A stretch of DNA of 64,000 bases, from contig CALLAF010000004.1 in the NCBI GenBank assembly GCA_938002605.1, forward strand, positions 124,001 through 188,000, in the 5' to 3' direction. Shown here piece by piece: positions 55,339 to 63,855 of this stretch. Under the pieces are notes generated by a model that had not been told where the DNA came from, did no database searches, and worked only from the letters and a program-made list of their open reading frames with translations. The stretch's first letter is position 1; every line of letters starts with the position of its first letter. This DNA comes from an uncultured Paracoccaceae bacterium. Lineage in GTDB: Bacteria > Pseudomonadota > Alphaproteobacteria > Rhodobacterales > Rhodobacteraceae. A program made the translations under genes and the position numbers.

Positions 55339-55734
55339 TCAACGCGGCGTGTCTGCGAATGGTTTGGCGACGACTTGGTGCTGATCTTCGAAAACAATGT
55401 AGCCAATACGATGGCTCTTGATGATCTCAATCCTGTGCCCATTTTCCTCAAGCAAGGCGACTAATTCGAAGGCTTTCGTAATCATGACCTTTGCGTCAGA
55501 TTTGAACCAGCTTAGCCCGACCGCATTGCGCCTGTAGTCTCCCTTCGACGTTGATCGATTAAAACGACTGGGCGTCTGCAAATTATTATAAAACCAATCA
55601 AGAATGGTGTTGAGATGCGTAAAAGTATGCTGATCGACCCCAACGGTATCACGTAATTCATAGGCCGCGCAGAAGAAGCCTTCTCTTGCGGCTATCCCGT
55701 CAACAATATTTTGGCGCACAAATCGGATGTACAT
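55339..55734 (-). CDS. Conserved-looking hypothetical protein
   Basis: 131 residues from the ATG at 55734, preceded by AGGAGGCGG. YIRFVRQNIVDGIAAREGFF, ELRDTVGVDQHTFTHLNTIL, DWFYNNLQTPSRFNRST and IEIIKSHRIGYIVFEDQHQV: a soluble alpha/beta protein with no signal or membrane segment. Similar proteins appear in many bacteria without assigned function. It lies alone between etfA and bioM, transcribed opposite to both. Confidence 0.75.
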   Translation of the reverse strand: MYIRFVRQNIVDGIAAREGFFCAAYELRDTVGVDQHTFTHLNTILDWFYNNLQTPSRFNRSTSKGDYRRNAVGLSWFKSDAKVMITKAFELVALLEENGHRIEIIKSHRIGYIVFEDQHQVVAKPFADTPR

Positions 55735-55871
55735 TGATACCGCCTCCTTTCGCTCCTTTTCCATTATAGGGCGTCTCAAATCATGCGCCACGGCACTGTG
55801 GTTACAAACACGCACGTTTGCCTTCTACTGAGTTCTTTAGACGACCTTTCGTCATCTTGCCCCCCTTCCCG

Positions 55872-55881
55872 TTATCCATTA
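55872..55881. promoter_or_regulatory. Possible degenerate BioR box upstream of bioM
   Basis: TTATCCATTA, 35 bases before bioM, matches 8 of 10 positions of the BioR operator TTATCTATAA known in front of biotin genes in Alphaproteobacteria. No bioR gene is in the window, so the call is tentative. Confidence 0.3.
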
Positions 55882-55915
55882 CCCAACCGCAAACGCAACG
55901 CGGGGCGCGAATACA

Positions 55916-56668
55916 ATGGACGGCCGTCAGACGAACAGCACTACGCGTGCCAATAGCATCTCCCTGAATGACCTATCCTTTGCTGTCGGCGGTAAGGTGA
56001 TCCTTTCGAATATTTCGTTGCAAACAACCGCTGCCCGCGTGGGTATCGTCGGGCGTAACGGGTCAGGAAAATCCACGCTTGCGCGGCTGATTGCGGGGCT
56101 GGTTGCACCAACCGCAGGCCATGCGCTGGTGGGTGGGCACGACCTATTCAAAGACCGCAAAGCCGCCTTGCGCGAGGTCGGCATCCTCTTTCAAAATCCC
56201 GACCACCAAATTATTTTTCCGACCGTGGATGAGGAAATCAGTTTTGGACTACGCCAGCTTGGGGCGACCAAGGATGCCGCCGCCGCAACGACCCAAGACA
56301 CGCTCGCCAATTTTGGCAAAGCACATTGGGCGGGCGCCTATATCAACACGCTGTCACAAGGGCAAAAACACTTAGTCTGCCTGATGGCGATCACCGCAAT
56401 GGCGCCCAAGGCCATCATTCTGGATGAGCCATTCTCGGGCCTCGATATCCCGACGAAGGCGCAATTGAACCGCTACCTTGCGCACTATGCTGGTGGGGTC
56501 ATCCATATCTCTCACGATCCGGATGATTTGACTGGATACGATCAAGTGATCTGGCTTGAACAAGGCGAGATCGCACAAATTGGGGCAGCGGCTGAGGTAC
56601 TGCCGGCCTATATCGCGCGCATGACCACGTTGGGGGGAGGCGATGATATCTCTGACCTCTCCGGTTAA
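55916..56668 (+). CDS. bioM: Biotin ECF transporter ATPase BioM
   Basis: 250 residues. Walker A GIVGRNGSGKSTLARLI, Q-loop LFQNPDHQIIFPTVDEEISF (the FQNPDxQ form specific to ECF ATPases), signature TLSQGQKHLVCLMA, Walker B AIILDEPFSGLD. Energises biotin uptake with BioN and BioY. It overlaps bioN by 26 bases. Confidence 0.94.
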   Translation: MDGRQTNSTTRANSISLNDLSFAVGGKVILSNISLQTTAARVGIVGRNGSGKSTLARLIAGLVAPTAGHALVGGHDLFKDRKAALREVGILFQNPDHQIIFPTVDEEISFGLRQLGATKDAAAATTQDTLANFGKAHWAGAYINTLSQGQKHLVCLMAITAMAPKAIILDEPFSGLDIPTKAQLNRYLAHYAGGVIHISHDPDDLTGYDQVIWLEQGEIAQIGAAAEVLPAYIARMTTLGGGDDISDLSG

Positions 56669-57257
56669 GACCCGCGCACATGGCTGGCCCGCCGGGGCCA
56701 AGCTTGCAGGGCTATGCGCCGTGACCTGTGGGCTGTTTTTAACCCAAAACCTCGCGCTTCATGCGGCCGTCTTTGCCGGAGTATTATTGTTATCGGCGCT
56801 ACCGGGTCGCGCTTTTTTCTTTGCCAGCATACGCCATTTGCGCGTGCTGGCCCCGTTTATCATCATCATCGCGATCTGGCATCTTTGGACATTTGACGGC
56901 GCAAAAGGCGCGACTATTATCCTAAGGATGCTATCAGCTGTCGCACTGGCCAATCTGGTGACGATGACCACCAAACTGACAGATATGATCGACGTGATCC
57001 AAGTGCTCAGCCGACCGCTGACCCGGTTTGGACTGCGCGCCAATGTGTTGGAACTGGCCATAGCGATGGTGATCCGTCTAACGCCTGTGCTTGTGGACAA
57101 GGGCACACGCCTATCCGAAGCATGGTCCGCGCGGTCACATCGGCGTGCGGGTTGGCGGATCGTTTTACCTTTCACCATAATCGCGTTAGATGACGCGGAC
57201 CAAGTCGCAGAGGCCCTGCGCGCACGCGGCGGTTTTGACGCCCTTGAGGAGAAATAA
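56643..57257 (+). CDS. bioN: Biotin ECF transporter transmembrane protein BioN
   Basis: 204 residues with about five helices. The coupling helix carries the ECF T-protein motifs in LRANVLELAIAMVIRLTPVL and SEAWSARSHRRAGWR, and EALRARGGFD near the end. Inner-membrane linker between BioM and BioY. Starts inside bioM, ends immediately before bioY. Confidence 0.93.
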   Translation: MISLTSPVKTRAHGWPAGAKLAGLCAVTCGLFLTQNLALHAAVFAGVLLLSALPGRAFFFASIRHLRVLAPFIIIIAIWHLWTFDGAKGATIILRMLSAVALANLVTMTTKLTDMIDVIQVLSRPLTRFGLRANVLELAIAMVIRLTPVLVDKGTRLSEAWSARSHRRAGWRIVLPFTIIALDDADQVAEALRARGGFDALEEK

Positions 57258-57812
57258 ATGGAAAAGAACGTAACACTAATCGCGCTGTTCGCAGCCCTGA
57301 TCGCCGCTCTTGGGTTAATCCCGCCCGTCTCGCTTGGGTTTGGTGTACCGATCACTGCGCAATCGCTTGGTATTATGCTTTGCGGTACAATTCTGGGCGC
57401 AAAACGTGGCGGACTGGCCGTAATGCTGTTCTTGCTCTTGGTCGCTATCGGCTTGCCGCTTTTGTCAGGCGGACGCGGCGGATTGGGCGTTTTTGCGGGG
57501 CCATCGGTTGGGTTCCTTGTCGGCTTTCCAATTGCTGCATTCGTGATCGGACTCATCGTTGAAAAATGGCGTGCCGCGCCTTTGTTGATCGTTGCTGGCG
57601 TTGCCTCGGTGCTGGGTGGCATCGTTGTCATGTATGTGTTTGGGATCATTGGCATGTCTGTGATGCTTGATAAGACACTGGTTGAAGCCGCAAAAATCGC
57701 ACTGGTCTATGTGCCCGGTGATCTGCTGAAAGCAGGGATCGCAGCAATGCTGACATCTGCATTGGCCACCGCGCGCCCTGCAAGCGTGCTTTCGCGTATC
57801 GATGCCCACTGA
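57258..57812 (+). CDS. bioY: Biotin transporter BioY (S component)
   Basis: 184 residues, six helices: FAALIAALGLIPPVSLGFGV, PITAQSLGIMLCGTILGAKR, GLPLLSGGRGGLGVFAGPSV and YVPGDLLKAGIAAML match the BioY biotin-binding core (the GGRGGxG loop). Forms the substrate-specific part of BioMNY. Its end overlaps the start of the nitroreductase by 11 bases. Confidence 0.95.
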   Translation: MEKNVTLIALFAALIAALGLIPPVSLGFGVPITAQSLGIMLCGTILGAKRGGLAVMLFLLLVAIGLPLLSGGRGGLGVFAGPSVGFLVGFPIAAFVIGLIVEKWRAAPLLIVAGVASVLGGIVVMYVFGIIGMSVMLDKTLVEAAKIALVYVPGDLLKAGIAAMLTSALATARPASVLSRIDAH

Positions 57813-58479
57813 TTTCGACGCAATTCTAGCACGGCGGCGGTCGGTTCGGGCCTTTACCCAAGACCCGGTTGACCGCCCCACACTTGAACGGCTGTGCCAA
57901 GCCGCGCGCCGCGCACCAAGCGGCGCAAACCTACAACCCGGCAAGTTTCATGTGCTGACTGGCGCGCCACTAGCCACGCTGTCTAGTCGATTGGTTGCAG
58001 CAAATGCACGGGGTACGCCTGCCGATCTGGAATATTCCTACTTTCCTGAAAAGATGGCACCAGCGCTAAAGGATCGGCAACGCAAGGCAGGTTTTGCGCT
58101 TTATGAATCGCTTGGCATCGCACGCCGCGACGTTGCAGGCCGCCGTGCACAATTTGCCAAAAACTACCGCTTTTTTGATGCCCCTGTGGGCGTAATCGTC
58201 ACGATTGATCGCGACATGGGCAAAGGCTGCTTCATGGATCTTGGCATGGCGATTATGACGTTTCTCTTGGCGGCCGAAAACGTCGGGCTTGGCGCGACAG
58301 GGATCGGGGCCATCGCAAACTACGGCAGCATTGTGCATGATCATTTGGGGTTACCAGACGACGAATTGGTCGTCTGCGGGATTGCGATTGGCATGGCCGA
58401 CGAAAACGCGCCTGTGAACCAATTTCGCACGGAACGGCTCCCGCTAGATGCCTTCACAACCTTTGCCGGGTTTGACTAA
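57802..58479 (+). CDS. Nitroreductase family protein
   Basis: 225 residues. FMN-binding ARRRSVRAFTQDPVDRPTLE and RRAPSGANLQPGKFHVL at the N-terminus, LGMAIMTFLLAAENVGLGAT and VVCGIAIGMADENAPVN later. An oxygen-insensitive nitroreductase-like flavoprotein, different in pattern from the RutE-like protein at 6121. Its place at the end of the biotin operon is probably transcriptional convenience; substrate unknown. Its stop overlaps that of the convergent thiolase gene (58476-58479). Confidence 0.9.
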   Translation: MPTDFDAILARRRSVRAFTQDPVDRPTLERLCQAARRAPSGANLQPGKFHVLTGAPLATLSSRLVAANARGTPADLEYSYFPEKMAPALKDRQRKAGFALYESLGIARRDVAGRRAQFAKNYRFFDAPVGVIVTIDRDMGKGCFMDLGMAIMTFLLAAENVGLGATGIGAIANYGSIVHDHLGLPDDELVVCGIAIGMADENAPVNQFRTERLPLDAFTTFAGFD

Positions 58480-59570
58480 TCTGCGCGCAAAGCGATCGCC
58501 GATCCGATACCTCCGGCTGCCGCAATCGCCGCGATGCCGTTGCCGCCCGTCTGGCAAAGCTGATGATACAAACGCGTGGCCATAACAGCACCTGACGCCC
58601 CAACCGGGTGCCCCCACGCCAAAGCACCGCCGCCAGTGTTAACGATCTCTTGCGGCAATTTCGCGCCTTGCTGGCAGGCGATTGCCTGCACGGCAAAAGC
58701 CTCCATGATTTCGGCGTATTGGATATCAGCAACACAAAGACCGGCCTGCGTCAAAGTTGCCTCAATCGCAGCGATCGGCGCAGCGCCAGGCATTTCAGGA
58801 TCGCCGCCAACCGTACGCCCCGCGACAAACGCAACTGCGTGCCGCTGCGCGATCCAACGCTCAGATACCATCACAACAAATGCCGCCCCGTCGGCTGCGA
58901 CGGCCATATTTGCCGCCGTAATCGTGCCTGTCACAACGGGTGCTTTGTCACAAAGGCGCTGGGTCAATTGACGCGTGAACGGATCACGCGTAACGCCAGA
59001 AATTGGGACTATTTCAGGATGCTTTGTCGCGCGGGTGCGTGCGTGGCTTTGGATCGCCCAAGCATCTTGATCGGCTTTTGAAATCCCCCAAGCCTGCGCC
59101 AATGCCTGCGCCGCCTCTACCATATCCGGATCGCGGTCAGGCCAAGGCGTAAACTGTGCTTGATCATAAGCTTCGGGCGGGCGCCCATCCGCAAAGGTGC
59201 GCGACCGTAGCGGACGACGCGAATAGCTTTCGACCCCGCCAGCAATCACCACATCATGCTGACCCGACCGGATCATCGCATCCGCGATCAACAGCGCATC
59301 CATACCGCCCGCGCATTGGCGGTCAATCGATAGCCCCGCAACACTTTCAGGCAACCTCGCTTGCAAACCAATGATCCGTGCCGGGTTCCCACCAGCGCCA
59401 AGCGCGTTGGACACGATTAATTCATCGACTTCGGCGGGCGCCAGTCCCGCATCAGCCAAGATTTGTTGCAATACCGGCTGCGCTAAATCGGCAAAAGACA
59501 ATGTGGCAAAGGCCCCATTCCTGGGTGCGATGGGGCTTCGCCGCGCCGCGATAATATACGAATGCGACAT
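58476..59570 (-). CDS. Thiolase-family protein lacking the second catalytic cysteine
   Basis: 364 residues. The nucleophile is present (DRQCAGGMDALLIADAMI) and the His in LAWGHPVGASGAVM. But the residues aligned with the second catalytic cysteine (CIGGGMG in PhaA at 17114) read AAAGGIG, and NEAFA is MEAFA. It may be a non-condensing or degradative-type thiolase with altered chemistry. It is the last gene of a three-gene set with an AMP-forming ligase and a DUF6473 protein, so an acyl substrate made by the ligase is likely. Confidence 0.85.
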   Translation of the reverse strand: MSHSYIIAARRSPIAPRNGAFATLSFADLAQPVLQQILADAGLAPAEVDELIVSNALGAGGNPARIIGLQARLPESVAGLSIDRQCAGGMDALLIADAMIRSGQHDVVIAGGVESYSRRPLRSRTFADGRPPEAYDQAQFTPWPDRDPDMVEAAQALAQAWGISKADQDAWAIQSHARTRATKHPEIVPISGVTRDPFTRQLTQRLCDKAPVVTGTITAANMAVAADGAAFVVMVSERWIAQRHAVAFVAGRTVGGDPEMPGAAPIAAIEATLTQAGLCVADIQYAEIMEAFAVQAIACQQGAKLPQEIVNTGGGALAWGHPVGASGAVMATRLYHQLCQTGGNGIAAIAAAGGIGSAIALRAD

Positions 59571-60739
59571 CAGGGCCCCGCTACTATGGCGCGCAATTGT
59601 GCCAAGTCAGGCTTGCCCGCGGCAAGTAAAGGCATCTGCGCAATCGCGCGAACTTCTTTCGGCACGCAATATTGTCCCAAAGTTACCCTGCAATGGGTTT
59701 GCACATCGACGGGTTCCAGCGGCGCGCCTTGATACGTCACAAAGCAAATCAACCGATTCCCCCGTGCTTCATCCGGTACAGACACAACTGCGCAATCGCG
59801 CACCGATTCCAGCTGTGAAACACAGCGTTCGATATCCTCGGGAAAGACGTTGACGTCAGCAACCGTGATCATCCGGTTCTTGCGCCCCTTGAGGAACAGG
59901 TTGCCCTGCGAATCCACCTGCCCCATCTCACCAATGCTCAAAAACTGGCCATCCCAGCGCGTGTCTTTGTGATCCCCGCTAGCGTAACCATCAAAAAGAT
60001 AGGGGCTTTTCACCCAAATCTCACCCACTTCACCTTGCGGCGCATCAATCCGCATTTGCACATCAGGATAGGCCTGCCCAACGGAACCGACCGGTGTTTG
60101 ATCATCCGCGCGGGTCATAAAGCTTGTTTCACTCGCTCCGAAAAACGTAATGATTTGGGCCTGCTGGCAGATGGCATGCGCGGCGCTTTTCATCTTTTCA
60201 GACAATGCCCCGCCACCGCAGAACACATAGCGCAGCTTTGGGAATGACCTGATTTGCGCTTGTGCGGCCCCTTTGACCAATAATCCCAATTGCGTTGGCG
60301 TGGCATAAATGACCGTCACCCCCATTGCTGAGATCCCCAGCGCTTGGCGCTTTGGGGAGGTTTGCGCCAAGCCGCATATGTCCGCACCAAGGCAAAGCGC
60401 TTCGACACTTGCATATAGGCTCAAGGAATGCCCCAACGATCCGAAGGTCGCGTAAACATCCTCTGGCCCAATCCCGAATTGATCTGCAGTAATCGTAAAG
60501 CTCTGCATCCATGATTGCGGGCTGCGTCGAATGATCTTGGGCTGACCACTGGTCCCTGATGTCGCACAAAGCACCCATTGTTGCGCGTCATGACTGAGCG
60601 TGATCGGGGATAGCGCCGATTGCCGCGCCATAAATCCACACTGTCCACGTAGACAATCCACAAGCACGCCAAGACCCGGCACATCCGGGGTTAAGACGGT
60701 GCTGTTGGCGTGAAGCGAAAAGGTAGGGTGCTGCGTCAT
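59570..60739 (-). CDS. AMP-forming acyl ligase, short N-terminus
   Basis: 389 residues from the ATG at 60739 (longer frames overlap the upstream gene). ANL motifs: LCATSGTSGQPKIIRR, FFGASETSFMTRA, KGRKNRMITVADVNVFPEDI and a C-terminal AGKPDLAQL lysine motif. The core begins about 100 residues earlier than in ordinary acyl-CoA synthetases, so the first N-terminal subdomain is shortened. It would adenylate a carboxylic acid and pass it to CoA or a carrier. Adjacent to a thiolase (stop at 59570 overlapping its start codon). Confidence 0.85.
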   Translation of the reverse strand: MTQHPTFSLHANSTVLTPDVPGLGVLVDCLRGQCGFMARQSALSPITLSHDAQQWVLCATSGTSGQPKIIRRSPQSWMQSFTITADQFGIGPEDVYATFGSLGHSLSLYASVEALCLGADICGLAQTSPKRQALGISAMGVTVIYATPTQLGLLVKGAAQAQIRSFPKLRYVFCGGGALSEKMKSAAHAICQQAQIITFFGASETSFMTRADDQTPVGSVGQAYPDVQMRIDAPQGEVGEIWVKSPYLFDGYASGDHKDTRWDGQFLSIGEMGQVDSQGNLFLKGRKNRMITVADVNVFPEDIERCVSQLESVRDCAVVSVPDEARGNRLICFVTYQGAPLEPVDVQTHCRVTLGQYCVPKEVRAIAQMPLLAAGKPDLAQLRAIVAGP

Positions 60740-60791
60740 GTTAAACGCATCTTTACACCCTTGTGCGGTGTGATGGAACGCAAACAGGCTA

Positions 60792-61655
60792 CTATCGCCG
60801 ATGTCGGGATTGCTGTCCGCGAATAGATTCAACAAGCTGCACGCTCGCCTCTTGATGACAACGCGCGCCAAGCATTTCGGATGCCATCGCTTCTTGTGAG
60901 GGTGGATAAATCATGCCTTTGGCACCTTCAGACAGTGCGGCTGTTGACGGGTTCACAACAACAATATCCGCAACAAGCGGGCGAAGTTCGTCGACCATTT
61001 TCGCGGTGATAAAGAGCGGGTCGGTTTGAAGCTGCGCTGGGCGCATGGACCAATCTTGATCACTCAACAGTTCGTCAGAGAACCAAAGCAAAATTACCCG
61101 TCTGCCGATATTCCCCAACAGGTTTTTCATCCGTGCCAACCAAGCTTGGCGCAGCTCATTTACGACAATTTCAAATTGTTGCGGCGATTGGTTGTGCAAG
61201 GCTCCAAGCATATGGCGGATGAACGAAAACTCCGAAAAATCGACGTCTTTGTAGATCTCTTGTAGCACCGAAGACGCGGCCACAAATCGGTCATTGCGAC
61301 GCGGGTGCACCGAATAGAATCGGTTCGACAGATAGTTTGCCCCCATGATTTGCAACACTGTAAGATCGGCATCGCGGCAAATTTCGAGTACGGATTGATC
61401 ATTCACAAAGGCATCAACCCCCGCACCGACGCCGCCAAAATTCACACAGGTTTGGCGTATTCCCTGCTCCACCAGCGCCGGAAAGGGCTGCTGGATGAAT
61501 TTACCGTAAGTTTCGGTCCCGCCAATGAATGCCAGATAGGGCTGATCCAATCGCTTGAGCGGCCCACGAAACATCATTTTTGAATGCCCATAGTGACAGG
61601 GCGCGTAACCAATATCGCCAGTCTCGACCACCTCTTGTTTCATACGACCCATCAC
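60792..61655 (-). CDS. DUF6473-like protein
   Basis: 287 residues: GYAPCHYGHSKMMFRGPLKR, PYLAFIGGTETYGKFIQQPF, NFGGVGAGVDAFVNDQSVLE and RVILLWFSDELLSDQ. This matches the family I know as DUF6473 in Rhodobacteraceae, whose Rossmann-like N-terminal and loop FIGGTETYG suggest a nucleotide or sulfate-donor site, but no activity is established. First gene of the three-gene minus-strand set; no signal peptide. The family name is a recollection of pattern, not a search. Confidence 0.6.
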   Translation of the reverse strand: MMGRMKQEVVETGDIGYAPCHYGHSKMMFRGPLKRLDQPYLAFIGGTETYGKFIQQPFPALVEQGIRQTCVNFGGVGAGVDAFVNDQSVLEICRDADLTVLQIMGANYLSNRFYSVHPRRNDRFVAASSVLQEIYKDVDFSEFSFIRHMLGALHNQSPQQFEIVVNELRQAWLARMKNLLGNIGRRVILLWFSDELLSDQDWSMRPAQLQTDPLFITAKMVDELRPLVADIVVVNPSTAALSEGAKGMIYPPSQEAMASEMLGARCHQEASVQLVESIRGQQSRHRR

Positions 61656-61802
61656 TCTTTCGCGGTTACCACGCGCAGATTCGCGTAATTACTTTGCGAA
61701 TTTGCTAATGACAAAATTCAATTTAACTTTTCATCAACCGGGCGGCTTGAAGCCCCCCGGCATGGGGGCCTATGGTGCATCTAATCTGCAAAGGAATGAA
61801 AA

Positions 61803-62678
61803 ATGGCGATTGAACGAGTGGGCATCGTTGGAGCTGGGCAAATGGGCAATGGGATTGCGCATGTGTTTGCATTGGCGGGCTATGACGTAGTGATGACGGA
61901 TATTAGCGCCGACGCGCTCGCCGCAGCTGTTGCTTTGATCGATCGCAACCTCGACCGCCAAGTCAGTAAAGAGGCAATCACTGCGGAAACGAAAACAGCC
62001 GCAATGGCGCGCATTTCGACGACACAGGTGCTGGCTGATCTTGGGCAGACCGATCTGATTATCGAAGCGGCCACAGAGCGCGAAGAAGTCAAAACGGCGA
62101 TTTTTGCCGAACTACAGCCGCATTTGAAACCCACGACAATCCTCACGTCAAACACCTCTTCTATTTCGATCACACGCCTCGCATCACGCACGGATCGGCC
62201 CGAAAAATTCATGGGGTTTCATTTTATGAACCCGGTGCCAATCATGCAGCTGGTCGAACTAATCCGCGGCATTGCGACCGACGAAGAGACTTTCAAAGCC
62301 TGTCATGAAGTTGTGGAACGTCTGGGCAAAACATCAGCGACGGCCGAGGATTTTCCCGCCTTCATCGTAAACCGCATCCTGATGCCGATGATCAATGAGG
62401 CGATTTATACGCTGTATGAAGGGGTCGGATCGGTCAAATCAATTGATACATCTTTGAAACTTGGTGCTAACCACCCGATGGGGCCGCTTGAATTGGCCGA
62501 TTTCATTGGGCTGGACACATGTTTGGCGATCATGAATGTGCTGCACGATGGCTTGGCCGATACGAAATACCGCCCCTGTCCGTTGCTAACAAAATATGTC
62601 GAAGCAGGCTGGCTTGGCCGCAAAACCAAACGCGGTTTTTATGATTATCGCGGAGAAACCCCGGTGCCGACGCGCTAG
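61803..62678 (+). CDS. 3-hydroxyacyl-CoA (3-hydroxybutyryl-CoA) dehydrogenase
   Basis: 291 residues. NAD-binding VGIVGAGQMGNGIAHVFALA, then TNTSSISITRLASRTDRPEK-type and the HCDH motif MGFHFMNPVPIMQLVELIRG; C-terminal helical domain NHPMGPLELADFIGLDTCLA. Oxidises (S)-3-hydroxybutyryl-CoA to acetoacetyl-CoA. AAGGA lies 8 bases before the ATG. It is divergent from the DUF6473 set and converges on the acyltransferase gene (stops overlap at 62675-62678). Confidence 0.95.
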   Translation: MAIERVGIVGAGQMGNGIAHVFALAGYDVVMTDISADALAAAVALIDRNLDRQVSKEAITAETKTAAMARISTTQVLADLGQTDLIIEAATEREEVKTAIFAELQPHLKPTTILTSNTSSISITRLASRTDRPEKFMGFHFMNPVPIMQLVELIRGIATDEETFKACHEVVERLGKTSATAEDFPAFIVNRILMPMINEAIYTLYEGVGSVKSIDTSLKLGANHPMGPLELADFIGLDTCLAIMNVLHDGLADTKYRPCPLLTKYVEAGWLGRKTKRGFYDYRGETPVPTR

Positions 62679-63553
62679 TCACCTAGGCCTAAGGTTTGTT
62701 CGCGAAGCCACGCCATAAAGGCGCGTGGTTCTTTTTGGCGCGTTTTCACATCTTCGTCGTCAAACGGCGCGCCCACAACAGGTTTTTGCGGTTTGCCACA
62801 GGCGTGCACGATTTCATGCAATAGCAGGCTTTGGCGCAGGGTGGCAGAAATGCGGTTCGCGATCTGGTACCAACGCGAATTGGAACCCGGGAAAAAACAG
62901 GGCACTACCTTTGCGCCAGATTTACGGATCATGCTGGATGTAAACACATTCCATTCCGCCTCAATCGCGGGACCAAACATGGTTTCAGACGACGCCACAA
63001 CGCCCGACGGGAACAGCGCGATCAGCCCGCCACCTTTTAGGTGATCCATCGCGGTTCGGCGCATTTCGATCATCTTTGTATGCGCATCGGGCTCATGCGG
63101 GAACGGCACTGGGATCATGAAATCCCCCGCCTCTTTATCGATCCCGGTCAGAATAGAGCGCGTTAAAATCCGGTAATCAGTCCGGACACGGCCAATCAAA
63201 TCCGCCAAGATCATCCCATCGACCATCCCATGCGGGTGGTTCGCGACAAGAACGGTCGGGCCAGTCTTAGGAATATTGTCCAATTGATCTTGCGGCGTCA
63301 GCAGGTCAATTTCCATCACATTCAGCGCGCCGCGCCAAAAATCCTGCCCTTGGAATTTCCCCATCCGTTCAAATTTTCGAATCATCCGCACGATCGGCAA
63401 TTTGCCGGTGAACCATTCAATAGTACGAATCACATTACGTTTCAGCGGGCTTTCAAACGTGTTTGAATAAGTCAGGCTACCACGGTCATAGACCCGTGGT
63501 GCATCTTGGTCCACAACCGGAGGTGTTTGTGAGTTGCGGGTCATTTCAGTCAC
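62675..63553 (-). CDS. Lysophospholipid acyltransferase (PlsC-like) family protein
   Basis: 292 residues. Acyltransferase motif LVANHPHGMVDGMIL (His and Asp of the NHxxxxxD form), LFPSGVVASSETMFGPAIEA and VPCFFPGSNSRWYQIANRIS. Resembles hemolysin-like PlsC proteins with the NHPxG motif that acylate ornithine or lyso-lipids, rather than the classic HX4D PlsC. Start GTG at 63553 (AGGA 9 bases upstream) or ATG at 63544. Follows the HPr gene by 32 bases on the same strand. Confidence 0.85.
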   Translation of the reverse strand: MTEMTRNSQTPPVVDQDAPRVYDRGSLTYSNTFESPLKRNVIRTIEWFTGKLPIVRMIRKFERMGKFQGQDFWRGALNVMEIDLLTPQDQLDNIPKTGPTVLVANHPHGMVDGMILADLIGRVRTDYRILTRSILTGIDKEAGDFMIPVPFPHEPDAHTKMIEMRRTAMDHLKGGGLIALFPSGVVASSETMFGPAIEAEWNVFTSSMIRKSGAKVVPCFFPGSNSRWYQIANRISATLRQSLLLHEIVHACGKPQKPVVGAPFDDEDVKTRQKEPRAFMAWLREQTLGLGD

Positions 63554-63585
63554 GTCAATTCATCCTGTCAGGCCGCTGAAGGCCG

Positions 63586-63855
63586 CTAGTTGCCTTCGCC
63601 GAATTTATCGGCGACCAGTTCTGTGATAGCCGCGCTCAGCGCGTCAGCCTGCGGACCAGTGGTTTCAACATCAATATAGGTACCAATTGACGCGCCAAGC
63701 ATCAAAAGCCCCATAATACTGTCGCCTGTGGCGCTTTCGCCGTCTTTGCTAACGGTTGCTTGTGCGTCAAAGCTTTCGACCACTTCAACCAGTTTCGCCG
63801 AGGCACGCGCATGTAAGCCTTTGATATTTTGTATTTCTAGGCGGGTGGTGGTCAT
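63586..63855 (-). CDS. ptsH: HPr family phosphocarrier protein
   Basis: 89 residues: active-site His in NIKGLHARASAKLVEVVESF and the regulatory Ser in GDSIMGLLMLGASIGTY. In Alphaproteobacteria this HPr serves the regulatory PTS with EI-Ntr, HPr kinase and EIIA components, controlling metabolism rather than sugar uptake. It overlaps the stop of the EIIA gene (ATGA at 63855-63852). Confidence 0.94.
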   Translation of the reverse strand: MTTTRLEIQNIKGLHARASAKLVEVVESFDAQATVSKDGESATGDSIMGLLMLGASIGTYIDVETTGPQADALSAAITELVADKFGEGN

